The notes beneath the pieces were generated by a model, which was not told the origin of the DNA, did no database searches, and worked only from the letters and a program-made list of their open reading frames with translations. The position numbers and the translations under genes are program-made. A stretch of 64,000 nt of DNA from Nyssa sinensis (taxonomy: Eukaryota; Streptophyta; Magnoliopsida; Cornales; Nyssaceae): assembly GCA_008638375.1 (NCBI GenBank), contig CM018041.1:6191501-6255500 (forward strand), given 5' to 3'. Below, piece by piece: positions 24,445 to 35,011 of this stretch. Positions within the stretch are counted from its first letter, which is position 1. Each line of letters starts with the position of its first letter.

Positions 24445-27400
24445 CAATATATATATGTTTCGTCACATACATTTTTGGTCTCCAAGAAGAATTTAATCGG
24501 TTAGAAAGGTTTTGATATCAGTGCGACCATAGAGTTGCTTGTTAGGTTGGGTGAGAGCTTTTGATGGCGTTGCCGTCATTGTTGTTCAGAGAATAAAACG
24601 CTCTTTACTTGCATCTCTCCGTGTTATCATCTGTAAACGAAGCTCTAAATTCAGCTAAAAATGAGTCTATAATCGAATGGGAAGATGATAAATCTTAACA
24701 GTTTCTTATGAGAGCAATGCCGTTTGGGATTTCATTTCAAATTTAAAAATTTCACTGTTTAAAGCTCCGATGGTTAGAGTCCTGCATTCTTCTTCTTCTT
24801 AGACTGAGAATTGTCTCTATGCGTGTGTGTTTGTATGTGCGTGTGATAATTGAAGGGGAGAAGGGTTTAAATTTTTATGAAATTTTCATTTTAAATTTTT
24901 TTTTCTGCAGATAGTTTGAATGAATGCTGCTTTAACCAATTACAAGGAAGAATTCGTCGAAGACGATTTTTTAGGCTTTCCTCTTGTGAGTCTTTCTATC
25001 TATCTATCTATCTATCTACTCTGTCATTTCTCATCTAGTTTTTTAATTTCCATAGAATGTAATGCGCAATTGATAGTTCTTATGTAGCAACCAGCTAATA
25101 TGCGTGCTTTGTGCAGCTTAACGACCCAATTCATGTATTGTGTTGGGATTATGCTAAAAATACCCATACTTCAATACACGCGCGCGCACACACCATATAT
25201 CACGCTCTAAGAATAAAAATTAGTATTTTTTTTAAAAATAAACTGTACTTACCTCTTAATTGTTTTGGAATTTTAAGTAAATATCAAACTATGTGAAGTA
25301 TATGGATTGGGTTGAGCCACACGTTGCCTCCAAGATGCAACAACTCTGAATCACTGTAGTTTTCCTCAGTTTGCACAATTGGAGAAGATGGAAACTTTGT
25401 CCAACACCTTTCTTTGCCTAATAAAATAATTACATAAAAATAATGCGAAAGGATGGTAGATTATGTATGTAATCTGTAATTTACAGAGCATTATGTACTA
25501 AAGAATGCCAAGTGTCCCTATTCATGGGCTCCGAACACTAACCATTAGAATACAAAGTATGGATTTGTAACAGTAGTTTTTTTATTTTATTAAAATACCC
25601 CAACATTGTGCATAACCATCACACCTTTTTTTTTATTTTCTGTGTGTGTCTTTAAGTGGTATTGGTTGTTACCCACGACATAATCTATCCCAATTTTTAA
25701 TGATTCTTATCAGTTAATTATATATTATTCTTCAAGCATGAGTAATCAAGGCAACAAATATGGTGCAAGGTCTAGTGCAAATTAGTGACCCCTAATTCTT
25801 GAGCACGCTGACAAACCACTTTCTAGCATAGAATACCCTCCCTTTTAGAGAACAAAGGAAGGATTGGACTTCTGCTTTTTCTTTATAGCAACTTCTCTTT
25901 TTTCTTTAGTTTGGATTCTCTTAATCATTCAACTTTATTAGTACATTATTTTTGTATAAGTGCAATTTTTCTATTTGTGTGTGTGTGTGTTTGTATAAAT
26001 TCCCTTAACTTTTCCACCATGAAAAATCCAATATAGAACATTTTTTGCATTCTTTTCCTTTTGAATACCTCAACCAAAAGTACCACGAAGCAACTAATGT
26101 TTAAAGTGCTCAACTCAAAGTTGAAAAAATTCATATTCCGCAATTTAATCCATCTGAAAGTAGGGAGTTCTTTTCATAGTTGGGTATCTGCTTTACTGTC
26201 TTGACTCTTGGCTACTCTTCTTTTTGTGATAAAAGCCATGACTCTGCACCCCTAAAGTGATAGATATTGCATTATTAATTTGACTTATCAAAAAAAGTAC
26301 TACTTTAAAAACTCTAATATTAAAGGTCTCAATTTACCATTATTTGTTTAGTAGGAGTTAATCAGAGAGGGTAAAATAAAAAATTTCATAACAAAACATT
26401 GGTCTTTGAGACAAACCTTAGCTCGGTTGCTCTTTATGGAGGTGGGGGTTTGGGTATATCTAGTTTTCGAGTCTCCTCACAGAGAGCAGCTACTGTATAC
26501 TATTCCAGTAATGAAGGAAAAAGGCATTGATTTTTTGCCCTTTTTTAAATAATGATTTCTCATTTACATATGGATTATCATTTCTTATTATTTTTTCAGA
26601 CCTTCATTTTTTTCAATTTCTTATATAAAGGACATTCAAATTTAAAAGACAAAAGACCTTTGCCTTCCAATATGAAAAAGTTGACAAATAATACTTTTTT
26701 TGCCAAAAGAACTTCAAACCAAAGTATAAAGAAACTATCATCTTGTTGAATTCTTAAAACTTCAACTTCAATGGTTCAATTGCTCAATTCATTTACTGGT
26801 TCTCAGCTTCTGGGTTAAGATCAAGTGAAAAATTTCTCGAATGACAAAATGAAGAAGGTAAAACAATTCTCCCTTTAAGCAAGGTAATGTAGACAGAAAG
26901 CAGAGGAAATTGGTCCTATATGTTGTAATAATTCCAGCTTATTGTTTTTGTAATACATTTTTAACTTCCATTGCTGGTCCAGCAAGCTTCTTGGCAGCTT
27001 TGCTTTTAATCAATCATAGACATCTTTCCATGTCCTCATTTTTATAGGAGGTTTTGAAGCACCGTTATCTTTTGCTTCATTCCCCAGTCATTAAGAGGTG
27101 GCTTTTCTTATTTTATTATTTTTCCATTTCCTATTCCTCCTCCCTGTTATACCCATGGAACAGGTTGATTCAATTTTTATTTGGGAGTTATAACTCATGC
27201 GTACAATTGTCGTATTTCCTAATTAAAGCTCTATCTGCACTTAGGAATTTCACTTTCACAGACTTCAGTTCTTTCCCATGCTTGCAATTAAACAGCATAT
27301 GACTATGTTTTTCCTTTTACTGTGATTAATTTTTACTGCTTTCTCCAGATACATGATCAGCTAATTTTGTTTCATGGTATTTGTTTCTGAACCAGGAGAG

Positions 27401-27464
27401 GAAGATGAACCACTGAGGTTAAAACTCACATGTTACATCATTTGCATATATCCCACACTGAAAA
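24445..27464 (+). other. Probable 5' leader and intron region upstream of the receptor kinase
   Basis: No protein-coding homology was seen apart from the uncertain small frame at 24920. Acceptor-like sites at about 24910 and 27396 (gaaccag|gagagg) would allow a spliced 5'UTR reaching the ATG at 27465. Microsatellites (TATC near 24992-25017, TG near 25976-25991) are present. Confidence 0.35.
24920..25087 (+). CDS. Possible small ORF or uORF after a splice acceptor
   Basis: A 55-codon frame starts 10 bases after a strong acceptor-like 'tttttttctgcag'. Its first 22 residues (MNAALTNYKEEFVEDDFLGF, then PL) have balanced, protein-like composition and end at a donor-like CTT|GTGAGT. The rest is a TATC-repeat artefact (SIYLSIYL). 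It could be an upstream ORF in the leader of the receptor kinase gene, a first exon whose partner I cannot find, or chance. I do not recognise the family. Confidence 0.2.
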   Translation: MNAALTNYKEEFVEDDFLGFPLVSLSIYLSIYLLCHFSSSFLISIECNAQLIVLM

Positions 27465-30360
27465 ATGATGAAGATTCAGTCCTTCCTAACTGTGGTTATT
27501 TCCATTTCCCTCACGCTGCCTGTTCTACCTCTGATTATTGGAGAACTAAATACTGATAGACAAGCCCTTCTTGACTTTGCTGCTGCTGTCCCACATGTGC
27601 GGAAGCTCAACTGGAATTCTGCTCTTCCAGTCTGCACCTCTTGGGTTGGCATCACTTGCAATGAGGATGGAACCAGAGTGACTGCCGTCCATCTCCCAGG
27701 TGTTGGACTCTCTGGTCCCATTCCAGCCAACAGTATTGGGAAGTTAGATGCTCTTAGAGTCCTCAGTCTTCGAATCCAACTACCTCAGCGGAGATCTTCC
27801 TTCTGATGTTCCCTCCATCCCTTCCCTCAAGTCCCTCTACCTTCAACATAATAACTTCTCTGGAGAAATTCCTGCTTCTGTCTCCCCCAAACTGAATGTA
27901 TTGGATTTCTCCTTCAACTCATTTACTGGCAACATTCCACCAACAATTAAGAATTTGCCACGGCTCACTGCATTGAGCCTCCAGTTTAATTCGTTATCTG
28001 GAGCTATCCCTGATCTCAAACTCCCAAGGCTCAAGCTTTTGAATTTGAGCTATAACATGCTAAATGGCTCAATTCCATATTCCATTCAAAAGTTTCCAAT
28101 TACTTCATTTGTGGGAAACTCTCTTTTATGTGGGCCACCCCTGAATCATTGCTCTGCAATACCTCCTTCACCTTCTCCGTCTCCTACCTATTTTCCATCC
28201 CCACCGACTGCCCATGGGGTACGAAATGCTGGCCAAAATAAGAAAATAAATCCTGGTGCTATCATTGCCACTGCAATAGGGGGCTCTTTAGTGCTGTTTC
28301 TTCTAGTTTTGATGTTCTTGTTTTGCTGTTTGAAGAAGAGAGATAGTGTTGGCGTGTCGAAAGTGAAGGTTCCTAATGACACGAGTAGCAAGAAGCCTGA
28401 GGACTTTGGGAGTGGGGTGCAAGACGCTGAGAAAAACAAGTTGGTCTCCTTTGAAGGGTGCTCATATAAATTTGATCTTGAGGATTTATTAAGGGCTTCA
28501 GCTGAAGTTCTTGGGAAGGGTAGTTATGGAACAAGCTATAAGGCTATTTTGGATGAGGGGACAACTGTGGTGGTGAAAAGGTTAAAGGAAGTAGGGGTTG
28601 GAAAGAGGGAGTTTGAACAGCAAATGGAGATTGTAGGAAGTGTCAGGCAGCACACTAATGTTGTTCCCCTCCGTGCTTATTACTATTCCAAGGACGAGAA
28701 ACTTCTAGTTTATGACTACATGCCAGCCAGCAGCTTGTCCGCACTCTTGCATGGTATGCTTCACTTTAACCCTTTTTCCTAGTAGTTTTATTTTCAGTAA
28801 TGCTTTGTTTCTTCACTATGAAGGTTTGAAAACTTCTGTTTTTCCCCTCCATCTTTGCAGCAGCAATATGAAAATAGTAGGTTTAATGTACCTTATTATT
28901 ATTATTGGGTGAAACATATTGTGCGGAAATAGCCTCTCTGTTTGAGGTTGCATACATCTAACCATACCAAACCTGTAGTGGCGGGAGCCTCATGCACTGG
29001 GACTGCCCCTTTTTATTGGGTGAAACATGTTGTGCAAATCTTTGATCTATTTAAGCAAATGTAAAAAATAAAAGCAATGTAATGATTTCACACACAAACT
29101 GCTTGAAACACCATAGAAGCAATGCCTAAAAATATTAAGATTTATTGTATCTAGTATCAGGGGATAGTTATGCTTAATGCATTCGATGAAATCTCTTAGA
29201 GAAAGTCAATTTATGGACAACACTTCCAAGAAATATAATTATCGTTTACTCTGATCAGAATCACAAAGATTGTTTTGTACTTCAGTCAGCTCTGGTTCTA
29301 GGCATAATCAAATAATGGCTTTTAGCTCCCTGCTTGTGGGATGCAGAAATGAATATAAAATTCTTATAACCTTAGATATTTCTAGTATTTATCCCTAGAT
29401 ATTATTAAGGTCAGTGCTTCTTCTTCTCTTGGCATTGTAATTTGCAGAAGTGTAATGACATTTGTGTAAATCAAACTTGTAATTCATGAATCAGCCATGG
29501 AAGATCAAAGAAACCCTCAAATGTGTTATGCCAGAGGACATATGAAACATGCATTTATCTCTCTCGTATTAATGTATCATTGGAAATGTTCGTTCTAAGT
29601 CATGAATCAGCTGTGGAACTTCAAAGGAACCTTCAATATGCTATGTTGTACACTGGAGAACACATACTTCTCTCTATATTTGTATCACTGGCAATGATTA
29701 TGTGTTCACTATACTGTCTCTGTATAAATAACAGGTAACAGGGGCATAGGGAGAACTTCACTAGATTGGGATTCAAGAGTGAAGATTTCACTAGGAACGG
29801 CAAAGGGAATTGCCCACATCCATTCTGAGGGTGGGGTTAAATTTACCCACGGCAACATCAAGTCCTCTAATGTCCTCCTCACCCAAGATCATGACGGTTG
29901 CATCTCTGATTTTGGCTTTCTTCCTCTAATGAACTTCCTTGCAACCACATCTCGAGGTGCAGGATACCGTGCTCCAGAGGCAACTGAACCCCGGAAAATA
30001 ACCCAGAAATCTGATGTCTACAGCTTTGGTGTTCTCCTCCTTGAGATGTTGACAGGCAAGGCCCCTCTGCAATCTTCAGGGCATGATGATGTAGTTGATC
30101 TACCAAGGTGGGTCCGGTCTATTGTCCGGGAGGAATGGACGGCCGAAGTTTTTGATGTGGAGCTGTTGAAGTACCAAAATGTTGAAGAGGAGATGGTGCA
30201 GATGCTGCAAATTGCACTTTCATGCGTGGCAAAGGCGCCAAATATGCGACCCACAATGGAGGAAGTTGTTAGAATGATAGAGGAGATCCGACAATTGGAG
30301 TTGGAGAACCTATCATCCTTTGAAGACAGGTCCAAGGACTCTAATGCGCATACCCCATGA
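27465..30360 (+). CDS. LRR receptor-like pseudokinase (At5g58300-type) with a one-base frameshift
   Basis: Two exons, 27465-28753 and 29735-30360, with intron GT-AG at 28754-29734. If one extra A near 27773-27774 is discounted, the product is about 637 aa, normal for this family. In order: signal peptide (1-27), LRRNT with the WxxxxPVCxSWVGITC-type cap (about 50-65), about five LRRs, a Ser/Pro-rich stem, a membrane segment near residues 255-280 ([20 protein letters not shown]), and a kinase domain. The kinase has a Gly-rich loop (GKGSYGTSY) and a VVVKRLK lysine. The catalytic HRD is HGN (THGNIKSSN), so phosphotransfer is unlikely; DFG is kept. Homologues are plasma-membrane pseudokinases annotated 'probable inactive receptor kinase At5g58300'. 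The frameshift falls between SLR and SNYLSG in the LRRs. It is either a real null allele or a sequencing error, since everything after it is open. Confidence 0.9.
28904..29035 (+). mobile_element. 5'-truncated Au-type SINE with 21-bp target duplication
   Basis: The insert at 28925-29014 carries 'agcctctctgtttgaggttg', 'catacatctaacc', 'gtagtggcgggagcc' and 'catgcactgggactgcccc', the Au SINE 3' region. It is flanked by 21-bp direct repeats (28904-28924 and 29015-29035) that differ at one base and start attgggtgaaac. It sits in the intron of the receptor kinase gene in the same orientation. Confidence 0.85.
29484..29700. repeat. About 116-bp diverged tandem duplication in the kinase intron
   Basis: 'tcatgaatcagc', 'tggaa ... 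tcaaagraacc' and 'tgtatcaytggmaatg' recur at an offset of about 116 bp (29484 and 29600). Confidence 0.7.
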
Positions 30361-30659
30361 TTGCTTTGATGTTCTTGTTGGATGGAACCAAGTCAACTGG
30401 CTGTTTGGCTTCTCAGTTCTAGCAGATTTGTTTTGTTCAGAAGGCATTCACCAATAATGCTCATGTATGTTCTTTTTTACTCTAATGCAGTGTGCAATTT
30501 ATGGCTGTTGGATTGTTTTCTGTATCAAAAACATTTCAGCATTTTCTTTTCCTCATAAGTTGGAAAGCAAATGGATTGTGATGACATCTATTAAGTTTTC
30601 CTTTCCCTCTTGAGTTGGAAAAGTATTGTTTTGAAATCATATTGAATTCATTAATGGAT

Positions 30660-30785
30660 AGGGTATGAGGTAAAGTTGTTCCATTGTAACATTGAAATTA
30701 TGGGTTTGAGTCACATAAATAGCCATTCTGTTTGTGAAGGACTCACAGTAGCGGGTGCCTTGCACTGAGCTGGCTTTTTTTTTGT
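30660..30785 (+). mobile_element. Au-type SINE, internally deleted
   Basis: It contains 'aaagttgttccattgtaaca', the B box 'atgggtttgagtcac', 'agccattctgtttgtgaagg' and the 3' end 'gcgggtgccttgcactgag', followed by a T-rich tail. The middle GACCC block is missing. It lies about 300 bp downstream of the receptor kinase stop codon. Confidence 0.7.
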
Positions 30786-31095
30786 TGAATTGATTACTGG
30801 ACTGCAATCAATGCACAGAGAATGAGGTTTTTAGGGCAAAAAACACTCATGTGAATTCAACTCAATTCACAACTCAAAAAGTTTCTGTAGATCAAGAGAT
30901 CATAGTCTCTACAATAGAAGAGTCTAAACTTTGATTTTGAACTTATTACTCTTTAGACATGGTATTTTGGTAGTTGATGGGACTGCTATTTAAATTGAAG
31001 GACAATTTTATGGGGAAAAAAAAGGTGTGACCTCTGTTGTAGGTTTTGTTGCAGGGGTTATGATCAATTTAGTGGTTGTACCACAATATATATAA

Positions 31096-31304
31096 CTATT
31101 TTTAATGGTCATGCTTTTGACAAAAAAAAATGTGTAACCATTTGATTCATAACCTTTTGTGAATGGTTCTCTAATATATTAGTGGACCCATCAATGGCAC
31201 TTGTGTCAAAAAGGTTTGGATTTTACAAGGGCCATTCACAAAGGGACATCATCATGAATCAAATGGTTACACATTTTTGTCAAAAGGATGACCGTTAAAA
31301 ATAG
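31096..31304. mobile_element. Hairpin-forming MITE
   Basis: Arms of about 50-55 bp (31096-31150 and 31254-31304) are nearly perfect reverse complements. The left begins ctatttttaatggtcatg; the right ends ccgttaaaaatag. The complementarity continues inward ('ccttttgtgaatgg' with 'ccattcacaaaggg'), leaving a loop of about 60 bases. Transcribed, it would fold into a long hairpin. No coding capacity. Confidence 0.85.
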
Positions 31305-32880
31305 GTTTTAAAGTAAAATATATTAATTTTGAAAAAAATAATAATAAAAAATTATCTCTTAATTTCAACTACAAAATATGTTTCATTTTCTTCAGCTACA
31401 TCATCAAATCAAAAGTTTATATTGAATTTAAGAGTGTTTTTATTATTTTTCAATTATCAAAGATGGCCATCATGATGTGACTGTTGATAACATATTCGCA
31501 AATTTAAGAATTTTCAAATCTCTACCAGATGTAAGATGATATTTCAAAAATAAGTTATTATTAAGTGATTCTTTAGGACCATGGTTTTAAGGGTAAGATG
31601 AGATATCACATATTTAAGAATGCACATGTTACACTTCATCTTACCGTTAGGAACATGATCCTATTTTTTCTTCAAAAATTCTATTTTCTGCTGCACCATT
31701 GTAGCTGGTCAGTTCTTTATCAGCTAGCTCCTTGTTGTCCTATATTCAGAATAAATTTTTTTGGAAAAAGAAGATTTAATGTTTTTTTACATCAAAAGTA
31801 TAAATTTACAACAAAAAAACCTTTTTTTACATTATTTATTAAATTCGTATCTAATTGGTAAAAAAATAATTTAGAAATTTTACAATGATTTTTGAATTGA
31901 CTTCTCAATTTATTTTATTTTTTATTTTTTATCAATAGAAGTTATATTGTATAATTATTAATCATTACTTTACAAACTAGTCACTCTGAATTTTGAAAAA
32001 CCTAACAAACTAAAACTCAATCTAAAATTGGGAGGAATAAATTGAATAAGTAACACATCACATCTCCTTTTAGTAGAGAGAGTGTGAATAGAACTCATGA
32101 GATCATGAATTGACTTTGCAGACTTAGTTATGTTTTGGAACATCTCAAAGAAGAAAGTAGAACTCTTAAAACTGGGACAAAGATAATATTGTTTGAAAAG
32201 AAAAGAAAATTATGAAAAATTATTCATATAAACTTTACAGTTTTATTCGTTTTCACTTGATTTTTTATAATTTCAAAATTAATAAAGACATTCTTTTATA
32301 TATCAAAAATCAAATTTAATAACAAATACAAAATACATTTTTGACATATGAAAAATTGTAAACCTACAAGAAATAAAGTAAAAATGAGTGAATCTTCGAT
32401 TGTATTAAGAAAATCTCTCCCTCAAGTAGGGTTGAAAATGAGTCGAATCAAGTAGTTTCAAACTGTATTTAAACTCAACGTATTAATTTCTTGAACTATA
32501 CTCAAATGAGTTACTAAGTGAGCCGATTGTAAGACAAACTCAAGTAATTTGATTTTTTTATATATATAATATTAAATTAATAAGTTTTAAAATATATTAA
32601 AATCTGTCTTGTGTATCTTATAAGCTGAGCTCGAATGAATTTCTAACTGACCCGAACTCACTCAACCCTTGAGAGAAGTTTTTTAAAAAAACCCCTCAAT
32701 TATAGGAATTTTTGAGTTATATTGGTAAAACCCCCAGGGCAGTGAATGTGAGTAACTGGGTCCAATCTCAAATTTCTAAATAGAGAGTGAGCTCTGTTTG
32801 GCAACGTTGAAAATAAACCTACCCCCAATATTACCAAAACCACTTATTATTTCATTCAATTAAAATAAACGTTCTGGTTA
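31305..32880. other. AT-rich spacer
   Basis: No gene was recognised. Open stretches here are low-complexity and Phe/Lys-rich. Upstream of 32880 the sequence becomes less AT-rich, entering the thioredoxin promoter. Confidence 0.5.
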
Positions 32881-32914
32881 CAGTTTTTTCCGTTTTCCAG
32901 ATTCTCCATTTCCA

Positions 32915-32965
32915 ATGGCGATCATTTCCTCTGGCTTTCTCCCTTCCGCCGAGCCGGAATGTTGA
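32915..32965 (+). CDS. Upstream ORF (16 codons) in the thioredoxin 5'UTR
   Basis: A short frame, MAIISSGFLPSAEPEC, lies in a probable 5'UTR exon that ends at 32999 with a donor (AAAG|GTAAAT). If the leader is transcribed as inferred, this frame precedes the thioredoxin start and could reduce translation. Conservation is unknown. Confidence 0.3.
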   Translation: MAIISSGFLPSAEPEC

Positions 32966-32999
32966 TTTGCCAAACACTTCCAATCCTTACCTTACAAAG

Positions 33000-33110
33000 G
33001 TAAATTCTTCTTTTTCTTTCTTTCTTTCTTTCCTGTCAACCCATATTTTCTCCATTTTTGTTGGAAATTAAGATTTTGTTATCATCTAATGAAACATGAA
33101 TGGCACAGAG

Positions 33111-33156
<46 letters not shown>

Positions 33157-34966
33157 TTTGAACATTTTTGATACGATGAATGTGATTCAAACAAGACTCT
33201 GTGTTTCAGTTTTACAATTTTCTCTCATGTCAATGGGGAAATTTATTTACCCAATTAAATTGAGTTTCTCTTTCATTGATATAATGAAGAGAGAGAAAAA
33301 AAAGAATTATGTGAATGTTGGGAGGTCCATTGGATGGAGGATTTTTTGGTTTGATTAAATTAGAATGGACAATATAATATACAAATAGAATACCATTTCT
33401 TGCCATTCATCAAATGTTAATGGCCTTTCCCTCACAGATTTTCATTGTTGGAACAGTACTTAATCTACATTATGGCCAAAATATAGGTATTTAATAATTT
33501 GTGTGAGTTTGTGAGGGCACATGTATTATGAGCGCGCATTGGAAGAAATTACAGATAATTATAACTTAGAACAAGGAAGAAGAAATATGAATAGAACTCA
33601 CAAACATTGAAAAAAGGAAAGACGGTGGCTTTGATTACAAAATTTTATAATTATCTTGGAGCATTATAGAAGTGCCATGTCTTACTTCATTCATATCAAT
33701 GCGACGAAAGAATAAGAGGAGTCAAGTCCTTGACATCTGTGTAAGTAAAGACAGCCACTCTGTCTGGAATGTTTGGACAAGTCTACAAAATGAAGCATGA
33801 TATCAAAGCTGGATTTTCTCATGTTAGATTAATGTTTTAAACATGCCGGGGAAGTTTTATAATGCCAATGATCGAGTGAGACACTAACATCAAGGTGTTG
33901 GCCTCAGAATCGAGAGATATATAACCAAGGAGAATACAAATGATCAAAGCAGGAGTAGTGGATGAAGTAGATGTTGGGTTGGGGATGATAGAATCGTGGT
34001 TTGTATTTTGAATAAGAAGGGGTATTAATGGACAATAATCTACACAATTTCATCTGCTACCTTGGAGAAGAATTGTATGTGAAAGGGAAAACTCATTCCT
34101 CCGAGATGATGTGATGAATTAAGAAACATGACTGCCGAAAGTGTCAAGGCAATGGTCTGCTGTACCAATATTATTGTTGCTCCAGTAATATGTAATGCAT
34201 GGATAATAAAACATTATAGCATAAGTCCTTTTTGGTAAGGCATCGATGTTCATACTCAATAATTACATTATGTTTTGGTAAAGGGGAGAAGAGGTTTGAA
34301 AATAATCCCATTTTCATTCAAATAAAGCCGATTGTGTTTTTCAATGCGTTTAACAGCTGTGGGAAACAAATTCGAAGTAATAAAGCTCCTGAATTTGCCA
34401 TTGAATCTCGTTGTCCACTATAAAAGTTTGTTATGAACAAATGTGGTGTAGTTTGTCACATCTGCTAGGATGCGAGGAAAATGTGAATCAGTTCTGTAGA
34501 TATTTGTATCTTGTAGTTAGTCACTTATTTAGGACATTGAATTAAATTCTCTTGCCTTAATTTTTTTTTTTTTTTTTTCCTGTTTTTGTTTTGGTGGTGA
34601 CTGGTCAATTAGCAAATGGATTTCAGTTCCTACAGTTCGAATACTTGTATCTCCGTAGGTTTTCCGAAAAATGTATTTCCTTGTGCTTTGCCTTCGATAA
34701 ATAGAGGAATTACAAATACTGTTAATCTTTTGGATTGCTTTTCTATGGAAAGAACCCGACTCGATTATTGTTTATTGGAAGCTGGTAAAATCAAACATTT
34801 GGAGGAATTCCATTCAAACTTCCAATTGAACAATCGCTGAGTTTGAGTTTTCATTTGTCCATCCACATGTAAATATAATTGGGAGTTTAAGCGTCTATAC
34901 TCAGATGTACTATTTGTCTAGTACATGCATTTTATCTAATTAATCTCATGGATTTTCTACTTTCAG
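33000..34966 (+). other. Inferred 5'UTR intron of the thioredoxin gene
   Basis: It runs from the donor at 33000 to the acceptor TTTCAG at 34961-34966, 45 bp before the ATG. It holds a long CT microsatellite (33114-33153) and a poly-T run. An open frame at 34616-34840 has no recognisable homology. Confidence 0.5.
33114..33153. repeat. (CT)n microsatellite, about 20 units
   Basis: Uninterrupted CT dinucleotides in the inferred leader intron. Confidence 0.9.
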
Positions 34967-35011
34967 GGCACTGCTGTAATTCTACCAACAGGGTTCAGTT
35001 ATCTGCACCTG

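Noticed and set aside
34616..34840. 74-codon frame in the thioredoxin leader intron
   Set aside because: Composition is protein-like but I recognise no family and it lacks gene context.
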